The notes beneath the pieces were generated by a model. The model did not search any database. It saw only the letters and a program-made list of their open reading frames with translations, and was not told where the DNA came from. A DNA stretch of 64,000 nt from Heterohyrax brucei (lineage: Eukaryota; Chordata; Mammalia; Hyracoidea; Procaviidae), in the NCBI GenBank assembly GCA_028571685.1, contig CM053141.1:72401833-72465832 (forward strand). Reading direction: 5' to 3'. Below, in pieces: positions 11,470-22,768 of the stretch. A program made the position numbers and the translations under genes. Each line of letters begins with the position of its first letter. The first letter of the stretch is position 1.

Positions 11470-11915
11470 TGGTGAAGGTATCCTGGTTACTACTGCTGTA
11501 TAACAAATTAGGCCTGAAACAAGTAGGTAAAAATAACCATTTAATTTGTTCACAGGTGTGTGTGTTAGGAGTTCTGGAATGGGTCAGCTTAGGTGGATCC
11601 CACTTGGGGTCTCTCTTGCCATTGCACCCAGAGGTTGCCTGGAGCTCCGATCATCTGGATCTCAACGGGGCTTCCTTCTAGACTTCCTGTTAGTAGCGCC
11701 ACAGCCAGAGAGCTCAGCAGAGGCTATTGACCAGATAACCTACAAAAGACCTCTCCAGCATGGTGATCTCAGGGTAGTTGAACTTCCTTCATGGTGGCTA
11801 GCTTCTCCCAGAGTGAGTGTCCCAAGAGAACCAGGCAGAAGCTACATGGCTTTTGGTGGCCTAGCCTCAGAGGTCATATTAAGTCACTTTAACAGGATTC
11901 AGTTGAGTCTCTAAG
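11470..11915 (-). repeat. Probable LTR remnant (ERVL/MaLR type), antisense
   Basis: TACTGCTGTATAACAAATTA, an ATTTAATTTGTTCACAG-like segment, AGCTCCGATCATCTGGATC and GTGTCCCAAGAGAACCAGGC match the layout of an inverted ancient LTR. The subfamily is uncertain. Open frames within it (11469-11681, 11546-11914) are not genes. Confidence 0.4.
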
Positions 11916-12605
11916 CTTGACCCCCTCTTGAGGTGACGAGTACAGGGAAGTCCTGTTTTACCGTGGGGTTTCCGTCCAAAGACTCTGTCATAAAGTTGGT
12001 TCTGACAGGAGTCAAAGACTTCTTTTTTTTTTGAGTTTTCAATCATCATTTTATCATCAATATCATTATAAACACATTCAATCTTTCTCTTTGGGATTTG
12101 GAAACATTACATATAAGCTTACTGATATGACATCAACAAATTACATGCCGTGACACTGTAGCTAGTACATGTTACTAATGACAACACATAAAAAAAAAAA
12201 AAAAAAAAACCCAGTCATAAAACTTGAAAGAAAAAAAACGGTCATTAAGAGTGATACATCTGCTGTGGGCAACTAACTGTGACAGAATTTGCTGACATAT
12301 TTTAAAACCACCATAGATGTGTTTTTCTTAAAAAAACAACTACTTAGCCTATATTAAATTAGCAACACAGATCCTCCCCAACACCCCACAAGTTTGTGAG
12401 TTATTTGGTACCTGCAGAACTTAGCACCAGGTCTCTGTTACAGCAAGTGCTCCAAAATGTTTGTTAAACTGGACTAAACATAGGACTTACAGGCTAAGAA
12501 CCCCTACCATTGAAATGAAGCGGAAGAGACTTGGGTGCCAAATTTTTATCTTTGAGAAGGCAGAAGGCTTATCACGCTGATAATGCCCTTACACAGAAAG
12601 AAACA
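11916..12605. other. Intergenic, no recognised gene
   Basis: AT-rich with an A-run at about 12190-12210. No gene seen. Confidence 0.5.
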
Positions 12606-12743
12606 AAAATCTCACTGCCACTGGAATTGATTCCGACTCACGGAGACCCTATAGACATAGTAAAATTGCCCCACAGAGTTTTCATGAAGGGCCTCATGGA
12701 TTTGAACCACCAACCTTTTGGCATTACACCATCAGGGTTTCCT
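12606..12743 (-). repeat. AfroSINE, antisense
   Basis: CACTGCCACTGGAATTGATT, ACGGAGACCCTATAGACA and GAACCACCAACCTTTTGGC, with a truncated head ending CATCAGGGTTTCC. Confidence 0.88.
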
Positions 12744-12837
12744 ACAGAGAGAAAACAGGGAAATTTAGGCTTTTAAAGGTAGGGGAGTCTCAGAAATCCT
12801 GGAAGTCCAGCTCCCCTCTTCCTTCCTCTCAGCCCCC

Positions 12838-12935
12838 TTCACCCCACCAGTTTTACAACTGAGGCTCAGAGAACTTAAGAGACATAACCAGGTGAGACAG
12901 GTAAAATCTCTAACCAGAAAGTCCAGTCATTGCTT
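12838..12935 (-). repeat. MIR SINE fragment, antisense
   Basis: TTTACAACTGAGGCTCAGAG, AACTTAAGAGACATAACC and AGG is the inverted MIR core. Confidence 0.65.
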
Positions 12936-14129
12936 ATTGCCTTTACAAAGTGCTATGTATTGTTGTCTGTCAATGTTTTGGGGGTTGTGAGTCTACCAAA
13001 AATTGTGGTTCACCTGAATTGAGATCTTTTACACAGAGAGATGAGACTTCCGCCAACCAGTTAATCTCAGCAGGGGCCCTTTTTCTTCCCTGACTTTTCT
13101 TCATGCCATTGGACAGATGAAGTCCCAGAAAGATCCGACCAGGAAGCCAAGGCGTTCCAGAAAAACTGTCTTTCTGACTTTTCATGTCTTGCAACAAAAT
13201 CCTGTAGTCTAGAAATCTAGGGTATTGCCTCATCTAAAAGTTTCCCTGGGATTTACAAAAAGCCTAGAAGGAAACAGACATATCCCCCCCACCCCAAGTT
13301 GCCCACACCTGTGACAGTGGGCTACTTTACGTCCTACTGAATCACCAGGTGGCACCTACAGCATGCCTATGTCCTGAGGTAAGCTGTTTTAGCTCAGGAA
13401 AGCAGGACCCCAGTCATCTAATCTACATCACAAGAGGCAGTTTCCTCAGAATAGCATTTTTAAATGAATCGGAACTAACTCCATAGGCAACTAACAACAA
13501 CCATAACGCAGTTAATTAACACAAAGAGGGAGATCACACCTCTGCCTTTGCAGTTTCCACAGCTTCCTTTAGCAAACGATGGCTCTTTCCTTAGCCCGTG
13601 TCAGTGACATATTGAAGACTTTTACAGTTTAGTAAACTCCACTTATTGGGAAGAGGCGAATAGTAGTAGCACTAGTGTCTAGGACTTCGGAAACTGTTTC
13701 CTTAGGTTTGAATATTCCTTCTGATATATTGTTCTGTTGTTACGGCTTCAGAAATTAGTTGACTTGTTGTGCCTGGTACGTAGTCAGCCCTCAGTGTGTG
13801 CTAATTCCCTTCCGCCTGCAACACTATGCAGCTGGTAACTTATGTTCACAGTGTTCACTATTGCTGTAAGATAGGGTTCTGCATCAAGAAAAAAATTCGG
13901 TTACTGTTTGTCCTCTTGAATAAAGAGGAAAAATCTTCTAGGCTTTTTCTCTGAAGACTAGTAAAACTGAAATTTAAGAAGAAATTTCTAATGACAGACA
14001 CAGAGACGACATTCTGGTTAAACCTGTTTTATCTAGAATGTGTAATGTCTCCAATTCTCTGAGAGCCTTCAGGTTTTATTGTACAGTCAGAACATTTCAT
14101 TTCAGTGTATGTGAATACATGAGAAGACC
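12936..14129. other. Intergenic, no recognised gene
   Basis: No gene. A short motif at about 13465-13503 (GAATCGGAACTAACTCC, CAACTAACAACAACC) resembles an isolated AfroSINE or RTE tail. Confidence 0.5.
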
Positions 14130-14824
14130 CCAGTCACAGATTGAACTGTGTCCCCCCAAAAATGTGCATAACAATTTGGCTGGGCCGTGCCTCCCAGTTT
14201 TGTGTGGCTTTCTTCCGGTTTGTGATTTTCCTATGCTGTGAGTCCTAATCTCTGCCTGTAGTTAATAGATAAGATTATGTTAAAGAGGATTAGGGTGCAA
14301 TTGCAACACTCTTACTAAGGGAGTTTCCCCAGAAGTGTGGCTCACACCACCTTTTATCCTAAACCAAAAACCAAACCCATTGCTGTCGAGTCAGTTCTGA
14401 CTTGACAGGACAGAGTAAAACTACCCTATAGAGTTTCTAGGGAGCACCTGGAGGAATTGAACTGCTGACTACTTGGTTAGCAGCCATCACACTTAACCAC
14501 TATGCCACCAAGGTTTCCTCCTTTTATACTACAAAAGAAAAACTAAAGGGAAGCAAGCATGGAATTGGGAACCTCACGCCATCAAGAAAACAGCACCCGA
14601 AGCAGTGTGTCCATCAGACATGAGGTTGCTGCACCAAGATGCTCCCTGAGCAAATGCAGCAAGCGAACCTTCCTCCAGAGCCAATAAAGACAGAAAGTCT
14701 ACCCCTGGAACTGACATCCTGAACTTGGACTTGCAGCCTACTGGACTGTGTAAGAATACCCTTCTCTTTGTTGAAGCGAGCACATGTAGTACTTCTGTGA
14801 GAGCAGTGCCAGCTGACTAAGACA
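14130..14824 (+). mobile_element. MaLR-type solo LTR split by an AfroSINE
   Basis: Sense-orientation copy of the LTR family found inverted at 35.2 and 36.8 kb. It runs TTGAACTGTGTCCCCCC, TTGGGAACCTCACGCCATCA, CTCCAGAGCCAATAAAGACA, TTGGACTTGCAGCCTACTGG and AGCTGACTAAGACA. An AfroSINE interrupts it at 14360-14519, so the two LTR arms are about 230 and 300 bp. It predates the SINE. Confidence 0.8.
14360..14519 (-). repeat. AfroSINE, antisense, inside an LTR, with TSD
   Basis: Complete copy (AACCAAACCCATTGCTGTC to ATGCCACCAAGGTTTCC). A 12-bp near-perfect direct repeat flanks it: CCTTTTATCCTA just before and CCTTTTATACTA at 14520-14531. Confidence 0.93.
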
Positions 14825-15039
14825 TGCCCTTTTTCCCTTTCTTTGGAAATGTTATACACAGCGATAACCAAGGGATATACTGAGTAGGATGCTCTGTGTA
14901 GACTGGCTCGCCCCTGTGGCCATCCTAGGAAGGAAAGGTGGTGCGAAGCTGTCCGTTTTTACTTTAGGAAGTGACTTTAGAAGTATCACAGGTCATATTT
15001 TAGAAGTACGAGGCCATTAAAGGCAAGCCAACGCTAACT

Positions 15040-15140
15040 TAATTGTTCTAAGTGCTGAAGCTGTGCACCACAATGACTAGTCCACTCTTCAAACCAATTC
15101 TGGAACTTTTTCTGGGATGGCCATTGCACACAGTAGCAAA
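15040..15140 (-). repeat. DDE transposase C-terminal fragment, antisense
   Basis: The reverse complement encodes MAIPEKV near 15127, then a diverged remnant. It is the same DNA-transposon family as 15330-15480, in opposite orientation. The family is probably mariner/Tc1-like, but I cannot fix the subfamily. Confidence 0.5.
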
Positions 15141-15329
15141 GTGGCAAGTTCACAAACTTAAATGTATAGTTGTCTGTGGGGGAGTTTTTAACCAGTTAAC
15201 AAATAACTGTGTTGGAACACCCTCCCTGCTCAACTGTTCTGGCCCCCAATGACTTTTCTCTTTACCCAGAAATAAAGGAAATACTGAAAGGAAGACATGT
15301 GATGGCATTCAGGACATCAAGGGTAATAT

Positions 15330-15480
15330 GACAACAGTTCTGATGGCCATTCCAGAAAAAGAGTTCCAAAACTGCTTTAAAGGGTAGACTAGGTGCTGGC
15401 ATCAGTGCATAACTTCCCAAGCGGTGTACTTCAAAGGTGACCATAGTGATATTCAGCAATGAGGTACATAGCACTTGTTC
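15330..15480 (+). repeat. DDE transposase C-terminal fragment
   Basis: The frame starting at 15341 reads MAIPEKEFQNCFKG, stop, TRCWHQCITSQAVYFKGDHS. This resembles the C-terminal tail (...W..CI...G.YFEGD) of mariner-like transposases in animal genomes. Dead copy with in-frame stops. Confidence 0.55.
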
Positions 15481-16124
15481 TGGGATGAATTCTCAAACTT
15501 AATTATCAATCTTCACATCATCTCCATGCTATAGTTTGGACACAGAAGTACAGAGAACATAAGTAACATGTACTAAAACCATGTAACAAGTAAGTAACAT
15601 ACCTGAGATTGTGAAACTGGCGAATGTCACTCTAAGTCTAACTAACAACTGTATCTCATATTTGGGTGAGTCCTCCTCTGACCGTCTAAGAAACCCCACA
15701 GTCAACACTAGTGACCCCACAAAGATGCTTTCTTTCTCTCCCAAGTCCCATGAGAGCTACTGGTCAAGGGGTCTCCTTTTCTGCTCTAAGGCCATGCCCG
15801 TTAAGCCACAGGTAGAAGTCTGTGGGGGATGAAAGGGAAGCCAAAGATGTGGTCTGGTCAGAGCCCTGTCTTCTAAGGCCCTCCCTCCTGCTCTGAGCTT
15901 TTTTCACACCTCATTCTCTTCCTCATTCAACTCACCATCACGATGCATCTCTTAGAATTCCCCACTGCATATTCTACTCAAGACTCGATTTCCTTTTGTA
16001 GTTTTTGCTACCTTTGTATCACAGGTAAAACCTGGTGCTGAATTTTGATTTCCACTGCCGGTAGGGCTACCCTTACTAAACATTGCCCTTCTCCTCACTC
16101 AGTCACTCAGTACATAGGACGATG

Positions 16125-16560
16125 GTCTTCTCTATTTCAGCTGTATAGACAGACTGGAAATACGGTGACAAGGAAAGTAAGCATGGTCTCCGCCCTCACA
16201 GAGCTTACAGTCGAATGGAGAAGGTAACTATTATTCAGAGAATTGTGCACATCAACCTAAAGCTGTGACAAATGCTACAGTAGAAGGGTGCAGAACTTCC
16301 TGAGCCAGGAGTAACTGACCTCTTAAGGAAGATCAGGGAAGCTTCTTTAAGGAAGTGGCACAAAGCGAAGATCTGGAGAAGCAGACCGTTAACTCAGGAA
16401 GAGTGTATGCAGCAGCATTGTAAGCAGGCAGGAAGGAGCGTGGCGGTTTTGAGGAACTAGGAGAAGGCCAGTGTACCTGAAGAGCAGAGGAGATGAGGAT
16501 GTGGTGCCTAATAAGGAAAGGAAAGTAAGCAGGGGCCAGACTTGGTAGCCCCCTTGTTAA
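16125..16560 (+). repeat. L2 LINE 3' region
   Basis: GCCCTCACAGAGCTTACAGT, AGATCAGGGAAGCTTCTTTA, AGGAAGTGGCAC and GAAGAGTGTATGCAGCAGC follow the L2 consensus order. Confidence 0.75.
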
Positions 16561-16578
16561 GCATTCTGGCCTGCACAT

Positions 16579-16766
16579 CTACAGCGGTTGTTTTCAACTC
16601 TGAATGCACAACAGAGTCAGTTGGGAGGATTTTTCAGAAACTACTAAGAGGATTCTGCTCCAGAACAGTTAAACCATAACATCTGAAAGTGAGACCCAGT
16701 CACAGGCACTTTTTAAAGCTCCCAGGTCATTCTACTGTGCAGCCAGAGGTGAGAATCATTGCCCTA
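16579..16766 (+). repeat. MER5A-like hAT-Charlie MITE
   Basis: CAGCGGTTGTTTTCAACTCT at the left end, a central GACCCAGTCACAGGCAC and a right end AGGTGAGAATCATTGCCC match the MER5A layout. Confidence 0.7.
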
Positions 16767-17102
16767 CGAAGGGAGGGTGGAAATCATTAAAATGCTCAAA
16801 AGAAGGTATCTGTATTGTGTGTATTTGGGAGATGGGAAGCTGGTGGAGGGGACTGGTTGCCGTCATTAGATTTACTTTTCAAAAAACATCCATTGGCTGT
16901 AACCGTGAGATTAGAAATAGTAAGGGATTAAGAGGTTTCAGAAAAGAGACCAGTTAAAAGATGACTAAATGATGCAAATTTGTTTTGGGAAACAGCAATG
17001 GCAATGAAAAGAAATGGATAAATATAAGAGTTTTCTAGATGGATAAATGTAACTAGCTGGGTAAAGATCATGGAGATGCTGGAGGATGAGGCAACGTTTT
17101 GT
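16767..17102. other. Intergenic, no recognised gene
   Basis: No gene or confident repeat. Confidence 0.5.
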
Positions 17103-17165
17103 TCCGTTGTGCAGGAGGTCACCATGAGTCAGAGCTGACTTGACAGCAACTAACAATGACGGTGA
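17103..17165 (+). repeat. AfroSINE 3' tail fragment
   Basis: GTCACCATGAGTCAGAGCTG and ACTTGACAGCAACTAACAA only. Confidence 0.7.
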
Positions 17166-19002
17166 CAGTCAGTTAAACACTGGGACTGGTGGAACAATTA
17201 AATGATGAACTGATTATGGAGAAACAGAGAGAGAATGATCACCAGGGTCCTGTTACACAAGAGTTGGCTAATTATGCCAAGTGCTGAGATAGTGACAAGG
17301 ACTAGAACCAAACAAATGGTTAGAGAGAAGGTGGGGCTTCAACTTTGGGCTTGTGGAGTACGCTTTTTGTTTCATCACGTGATTTCCCACGCTTCTCCAT
17401 GTCATCAGTGTGTCATTCTTCAGTCATGAAACAAATAGCAGCAATAATATCAACCAACTGTTGGACACTTACTTGGTGTCTAAGTCATTGACCTGATTAA
17501 TATCCCTGAACTGTATCTTCAAGGAACTTATTTGTGAGTAAATGAATTTCTCATAAACTGTACATATTTAACCAATAAACCTGTTTCTGTCCTATCTTCT
17601 TAAAATTTTTAATTTTGTGTGTTTCTTAAAGTATTTATAGGCAAGTGATGGAAACTCCATTCCAATTTGCTTAAACATGAAAGATATTTTAGGAACAGGA
17701 GGATATCTTATGGAACACAGACATAAATACACAACTAGAATTCAGGCAAAAACAAAATCAGGAACTCATGAATACTTCACATGAACCTCACAGTTCTTTT
17801 CTTCAGTTCTTCCTCTCTGATATCTGATATCTTTCCTGACATGTTTGAATCCAATCACTTTTCTTGTCAGCTAAAACAAAACACAAGGACTGACAACTAA
17901 CCCCAGGTACCTGTAACTCCTAACTCCAGGTCCTGAGGCTTATGTCTTAGAGCACAGACATCACAGGGGACTAACCTCACTTTCAGTTGAACATTCAAAA
18001 TTCTGAGACAGGAATTTATTGGCTCATTTGGATCAGGGGTCCTCCTCTGGAACAATCGATTGTGACCAGGAGGTTGAACCTGGAGAGGAGGTTGTCATCA
18101 TCCTTTTTCAGATACCTCAATGAACCAAGATGTGCCTCTATTATGGTCTGTGGGTCTTGTATTTGGACCGGGATTGCAAGTCCCAGAAAAGCAGAGGCTG
18201 GACAAATAGTGGAAGCTGGTCATAGTATCAACCTGAGTTAGATAATATATGTGAACCATAGACCTAACTAAAGACAATTCCATGAAGTTTGGCAATTTAA
18301 GAATGTATATTTTATCTCTTTAAAGTGGTGCTTCAATGACGGCATGTGACCTTTCTAAAGTTGCTGAAATTTTATAATAGATAGTAAGTTTGCATTTGTA
18401 TGCAATTTGGACAATGAAGTATTGAACTGATTCTTTTAACCAAGAAATGTATTAGTTCTGATTTTAAATATTTGCATTTCTGTAGGTGGAAAGTTATATA
18501 ACTAATTCCAGCTTTAGTGATTTTCATTGGTACCCTAAATCCCTAAAAGAAATAGCAGGAGCTGAAATTTCAATTGCATTTGGGAAACTACATACTTTAT
18601 TTCCTTAGTAATAAAGGCAAATACATTAAATGTTAAAACAAAAGTCACCAAGAAACTAGTTCTGATAGTGTATACTTTTGAAACTCTAAGATAAAGCGAA
18701 TCTTTAAAACTTGCTGGTGATGAAAATAATCATAATTATCTCATAAGAGCTTTCTTATGGATCAGTATTGAAAAATAATAGTAAATAATCAGGTACGTGT
18801 TTTTCTCCTGGCATCCCAGGGTGTGGCCGTCTCCTGCAGCAAAGGGAGACAGAATTTACAATCCATGTGCTCATGACCTTTGGAATTTCCCTCAAGGAAT
18901 TTACAGTCTAGTCACAGCTGAACAAATATATGGTTAATAACGTTTATAAAATAAACTAATCTTGAGTATCCAGCAGATAATCCATGTTAGTTTAAAGAGA
19001 AG
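17166..19002. other. Intergenic, no recognised gene
   Basis: About 1.8 kb. The part at 17640-18250 may be an ancient repeat (the phrases GGAATTTATTGGCTCATTTG and GATATCTGATATCTTTCC are repeat-like), but I cannot name it. Confidence 0.45.
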
Positions 19003-19400
19003 GTAGGGTCTCAATTGTTCTCCCCAAAAGGCATACTGAACTCCTAACCCCAAGTACCTGTAAAGGTACCTGACTGGAAAGAAGATTTCAAAGATGTTAC
19101 CACTTAATCTTAGAACTACTGGAATAGGGTGAGTCCCACTCCGATCTGAGTGGCACCCAGTAAAAGAGAAGAGAGACAGACACAGGGAACACAGTCATGC
19201 TAAGATTCATCTACATGCCAAGGAACACAGATCTACCACAAGCTGGAAGAGTAAAAGAAGGATCTTCCCTAGAGCCTTTGCAGAAAAAAATGGGTCTCCC
19301 AACATCTTGAATTTGGACTACTGGTCTCTACAATCAATTTCTTTTGTTTAAAGCCACCCAGTTTGCAGTATTTCATGACGGTAGCCCTAGGGGCTGACCA
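19003..19400 (+). mobile_element. MaLR (MLT1-like) LTR, sense
   Basis: GTCTCAATTGTTCTCCCCAA, AAGATGTTACCACTTAATCT, TAAAGCCACCCAGTTTGCAG and TATTTCATGACGGTAGCCC are the landmarks of an MLT1-type LTR end to end. Confidence 0.75.
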
Positions 19401-19929
19401 TCTGAGCAGACCCGTTTAAATGGCTTTACCAGGGCCAGCACTTACCGAAGCTGTGAAGTAGATAAAGTCAGTTTTTATCAGCATAGTTCCCTGTCTTTCG
19501 GACTCTCTGAACTTGCCTTTAGCCATCTGCTCTATCTGCTGGATAGCAGCTATCGTTCATCCTAATCTTGCTCTGAACTAATTTTCAACTAACTGTTGCC
19601 AAGGTGTTAACTGAAAACGGAGGCGTTACCTGAGACACAGCAGATATGTAGAATGGGGATTCGAATTCTAGTCTTGGCTCTGTGTTCTCACTCAGTGCAA
19701 TCTAGTGGTAATTTTTTCACATCCCCTGGTCTGACTTTCCATATTTATAAAGCAAAACCAGGAGGATTAGGGAGACATTAAACTGTCTTTCAGATATTAA
19801 ACGTGGTTTAAAAAAAAAAAAAGTGCCGTCGAGTCAGGTTAGTTTTCATAATAACGGTCTTTAAGTACGTTTGAATTTTTAATAGGTCTGAAAAGGCTAG
19901 TCTCTATTCTTCCCCAGTATAGTTTAGAA

Positions 19930-20129
19930 AAAGGCTCAGCAAACTTCTATAAAGGGCCAGAGAGTCAAAATCTTAGGCTTTGTAAAACATACAGTCTCTG
20001 TTGCCAACCACTCATCCCTGCTATGGTAGCATGAAAGCAGCCGTAGACAACTTCATGCATTTATTTTTCCCAAAATCGGGCAGGCCAGAGTTGGCCTGCA
20101 GGCCAGGCCATGGTTTGCAGACTCTTGGT
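19930..20129 (+). repeat. hAT-Charlie MITE (MER20-like)
   Basis: GGCTCAGCAAACTTCTATAA, AGGGCCAGAGAGTCAAAATC, GAAAGCAGCCGTAGACAAC and GGCCAGGCCATGGTTTGCAG. The family name is given tentatively. Confidence 0.65.
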
Positions 20130-20134
20130 TTAGA

Positions 20135-20274
20135 GGAAACCCTGGTGAACTAGCACTAAGAGCTATGGCTGTTAACCAGAATGTCAGCAGTTCAAATCCA
20201 CCAGGAATTCCTGGTAAACTCTGTGGGGTACTTCTCCTCTGTCCTATAGGGTAACTATGAGTTGGAGCCTAGTT
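20135..20274 (+). repeat. AfroSINE
   Basis: GAAACCCTGGTGAACTAGC head, AGCAGTTCAAATCCACCAGG B box, CCTCTGTCCTATAGGGTAAC, and a tail cut after GAGTTGGAGCC. Confidence 0.88.
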
Positions 20275-20282
20275 ATTTAAGG

Positions 20283-20464
20283 TCAGAGTTCAGCTCTACT
20301 AACTCCCTTAACCTCTTTGTGTCACAGTTTCCTTATCTGTAAAATAGGAGAGATGATAATCCCCACCTCATAGGGTGATTTGTGGAGACTAAATGAATTG
20401 GTGTATGTAAAGCACTCAGAACAGCACTTAGCACGTCGTAAGTGCTATGGCTACTATTATTAGG
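20283..20464 (+). repeat. MIR SINE
   Basis: TAACCTCTTTGTGTCACAGT, TTCCTTATCTGTAAAATAGG and GACTAAATGAATTGGTGTAT plus GTAAAGCACTCAGAACAGC are typical of MIR. Confidence 0.85.
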
Positions 20465-21379
20465 CTCTTTCTTCTCAGCACCACTTTGAGCTTCCACACA
20501 CTGTTTCTCTGTTAATGAGCTCAGCCCAGCAACCTCTTCTGCAGAGAGAAGGAGAGAGTCCATGACCTGACAGGTGAACTCCAGTATTGGAAGGAAGTTC
20601 CTCTACTCATCGATTTCTGACTTGTGAATAGTCATAGACGGAGTCAAAACTTCTTACCAGCACAAAAGCACATCAGCTAGGGTCACTTTAAACTAACAGC
20701 TCCACTGCTCACCTGCAGGGTGTTATTTAGCATCTATAGACAAAGAGTCTCGTTGCATTTTTCCAGTTAGCCAGTTGGTAAGCAAAGAAGCTTCTATACC
20801 CACTTTCAAGAAAGAATGGACAGAGAAGGCTTGACAAAGTCACCTCTGCCAAAATGCTGGGCTTCATGTTATGAAGAACAGATTTCCTGTGCTAAGGAAA
20901 TATTAGAATACAGTTTTAATAGAGTCCCAACACTTTTCACAGGATCAAACATGGATTTGTGAAAAGGAGGTAATGGGGGATGAACATTTATCATCAGATA
21001 AATGGCTTAGAAATAGAAGTGCATTCTCTTTTTCCTTTAAATTCAGTTAATGAAAAATCAACAGCAATCACCATCTCTTTTGCCACAGAATTGTGTGGTA
21101 CAGTACCTTATAGCATTTCATGTGGAAATAAGTTTTGCCTTAGTCTTTTTGCACCATCAGCCTGTATTTTTCTTGTGGCATAGTGCCCAAATTTTCTATA
21201 AGATTATTAATCTTTTCCAAGGACACTGTTGACAGCCCTGTAATCATATACTGGAGTCATAAATCTTTTCTTCAATTAGTCAGTGATGCCTATTATATTT
21301 GGTAAGCATGTGCTGGGTACTAGCTAAGTCAGAATAATTGCAGCAATGCCATGGGCTGGGACAAAAAGAAACCTAGGCC
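20465..21379. other. Intergenic, no recognised gene
   Basis: About 0.9 kb of apparently single-copy DNA without a gene. Confidence 0.5.
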
Positions 21380-21525
21380 TTGATTTAGGAGATTTGGGTT
21401 CTTATCACGGTTTGGTTACCAACCAGCTGTGTAACTTGGAACATCAACAAGCTTTGTAACATAGAGGTAGCTATTTAACTTTGCTGAAACTCAGTTTCTA
21501 CCTGTCAAACAAGAATTTAACCTAC
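21380..21525 (+). repeat. MIR SINE, diverged
   Basis: CAACCAGCTGTGTAACTTGG, then TTTGCTGAAACTCAGTTTC. Weak but ordered match. Confidence 0.55.
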
Positions 21526-21589
21526 AGCCAAAAGGTATGTCCCAACTTCATGATTTAACTCAAAAGATGAGAGATGAGGTGATCCTCAA

Positions 21590-21802
21590 ACCCCAAAACC
21601 AAACCGACTGGCATTAAGTTAATTCCAAATCATAGCAACTCTGTAAGGCAGATAGAACTGTTCTAAATGGTTTCCAAGGCTGTAAATCTTTATGGACACA
21701 GACTGCCACATCTTTCTCCAATGGAACTGCTGATAGATTCAAACTATTAACCTTTTGCTTAGCAGCCAAGTACTTAACCACTGTATGACCAGGTCTCCTA
21801 GG
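21590..21802 (-). repeat. AfroSINE, long form, antisense
   Basis: AACCGACTGGCATTAAGTT, GGCTGTAAATCTTTATGG (the long-form insert), CACATCTTTCTCC and CAGCCAAGTACTTAACCACT. First half of a tandem pair. Confidence 0.88.
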
Positions 21803-21811
21803 GTGTGATCC

Positions 21812-21980
21812 CAAACCAAAAAACAAAAAACAAACACCTTGCCATTCAGTCAATCCTGGCAACTGACCCAATAGGACAGAGTAGAACTGTCCCATAGAGT
21901 TTTCAAGGAGCTGCTGGTGGATTTGAACTGCCAACTTCTGGGTTAGCAGCCAAGCTGTTAACCACTGTGCCACTGAGGTG
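21812..21980 (-). repeat. AfroSINE, antisense (second of a pair)
   Basis: CCTTGCCATTCAGTCAATCC to AACCACTGTGCCACTGAGG. The 119-codon minus-strand open frame at 21614-21973 simply runs through both SINEs. Confidence 0.9.
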
Positions 21981-22266
21981 ATCCTAGAGGTCTGAAATTC
22001 TGTTTGTGATCAACATAAATCCTTTTGAGTCCTTTCAGATTTTCTCCTCAATTCTTGGTGATGATAGATTAGTTAATAATTGCATTAGTTCATTTGAAAG
22101 TTGCCTAGAGGAGCCATATCACAGATTCAGGTTTAAAGTACACTAACCTGAAGGAAGACATCACTGGACAGTCCAGGCTCCAGTGGAAAGCTGCTTCAGT
22201 TGCTTACCATCTACAGGATCAGTGCTAAGTCACATAGCCTTCCTGAGTCTATATCGTCATTAAACA

Positions 22267-22431
22267 AAAATAACTAAACCCACTGTGTTGCACTGATTCT
22301 ACTCCTAGTGATTCTATAGGTCAGAGTAGAGCTGTCCCGTAGAGTTTCCAAGGAGCACCTGGCAGATTTCAACTGCCAGACTTCTGGTTAGTGGTCATAG
22401 CACTTAACCACTATGATACCAGAGTTTCCAT
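22267..22431 (-). repeat. AfroSINE, antisense
   Basis: ACTAAACCCACTGTGTTGC, GGTCAGAGTAGAGCTGTCC and CACTTAACCACTATGATACC. Confidence 0.9.
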
Positions 22432-22523
22432 TTCTTCATTAGCAAATGGAAATCATGATACATGCTCCGCCTACAACCCAGAATTGATTCATGGAAAAAA
22501 AAATTCATGTAAATACATGCATA

Positions 22524-22558
22524 CAGATAGATAGACAGACAGACAGATAAATAGATAG
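22524..22558. repeat. (GATA/GACA)n microsatellite
   Basis: Alternating GATA and GACA units directly abutting the following SINE. Confidence 0.85.
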
Positions 22559-22768
22559 GTAACAGTTGCTATCAAGTCGGATCTGACTCACAGAAACCCA
22601 CCTAGTTTCAGAGTAAAACTGGGCTCTGTAGGATTTTCAATGAGTGATTTTTTTGGAAGTACATTGCCAGGCCTTTCTTCAGAGGTACTTCTGAGTAGAC
22701 TCAAACCTCCAGCCTTCCAATTAATGGTTAATGCCAATTTCATTAACCATTGGCATCACCTAAGGACT
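22559..22768 (-). repeat. AfroSINE, long form, antisense
   Basis: TAACAGTTGCTATCAAGTCG, ATCTGACTCACAGAAACCC, a GCCAGGCCTTTCTTCAGAGG central part and a degenerate head. Confidence 0.8.

Noticed and set aside
21614-21973. 119-codon minus-strand open frame
   Set aside because: It is a read-through of two adjacent antisense AfroSINEs.
22524-22558. Regular short repeats reminiscent of an array
   Set aside because: A simple tetranucleotide microsatellite; no spacers of CRISPR type occur anywhere in the window.
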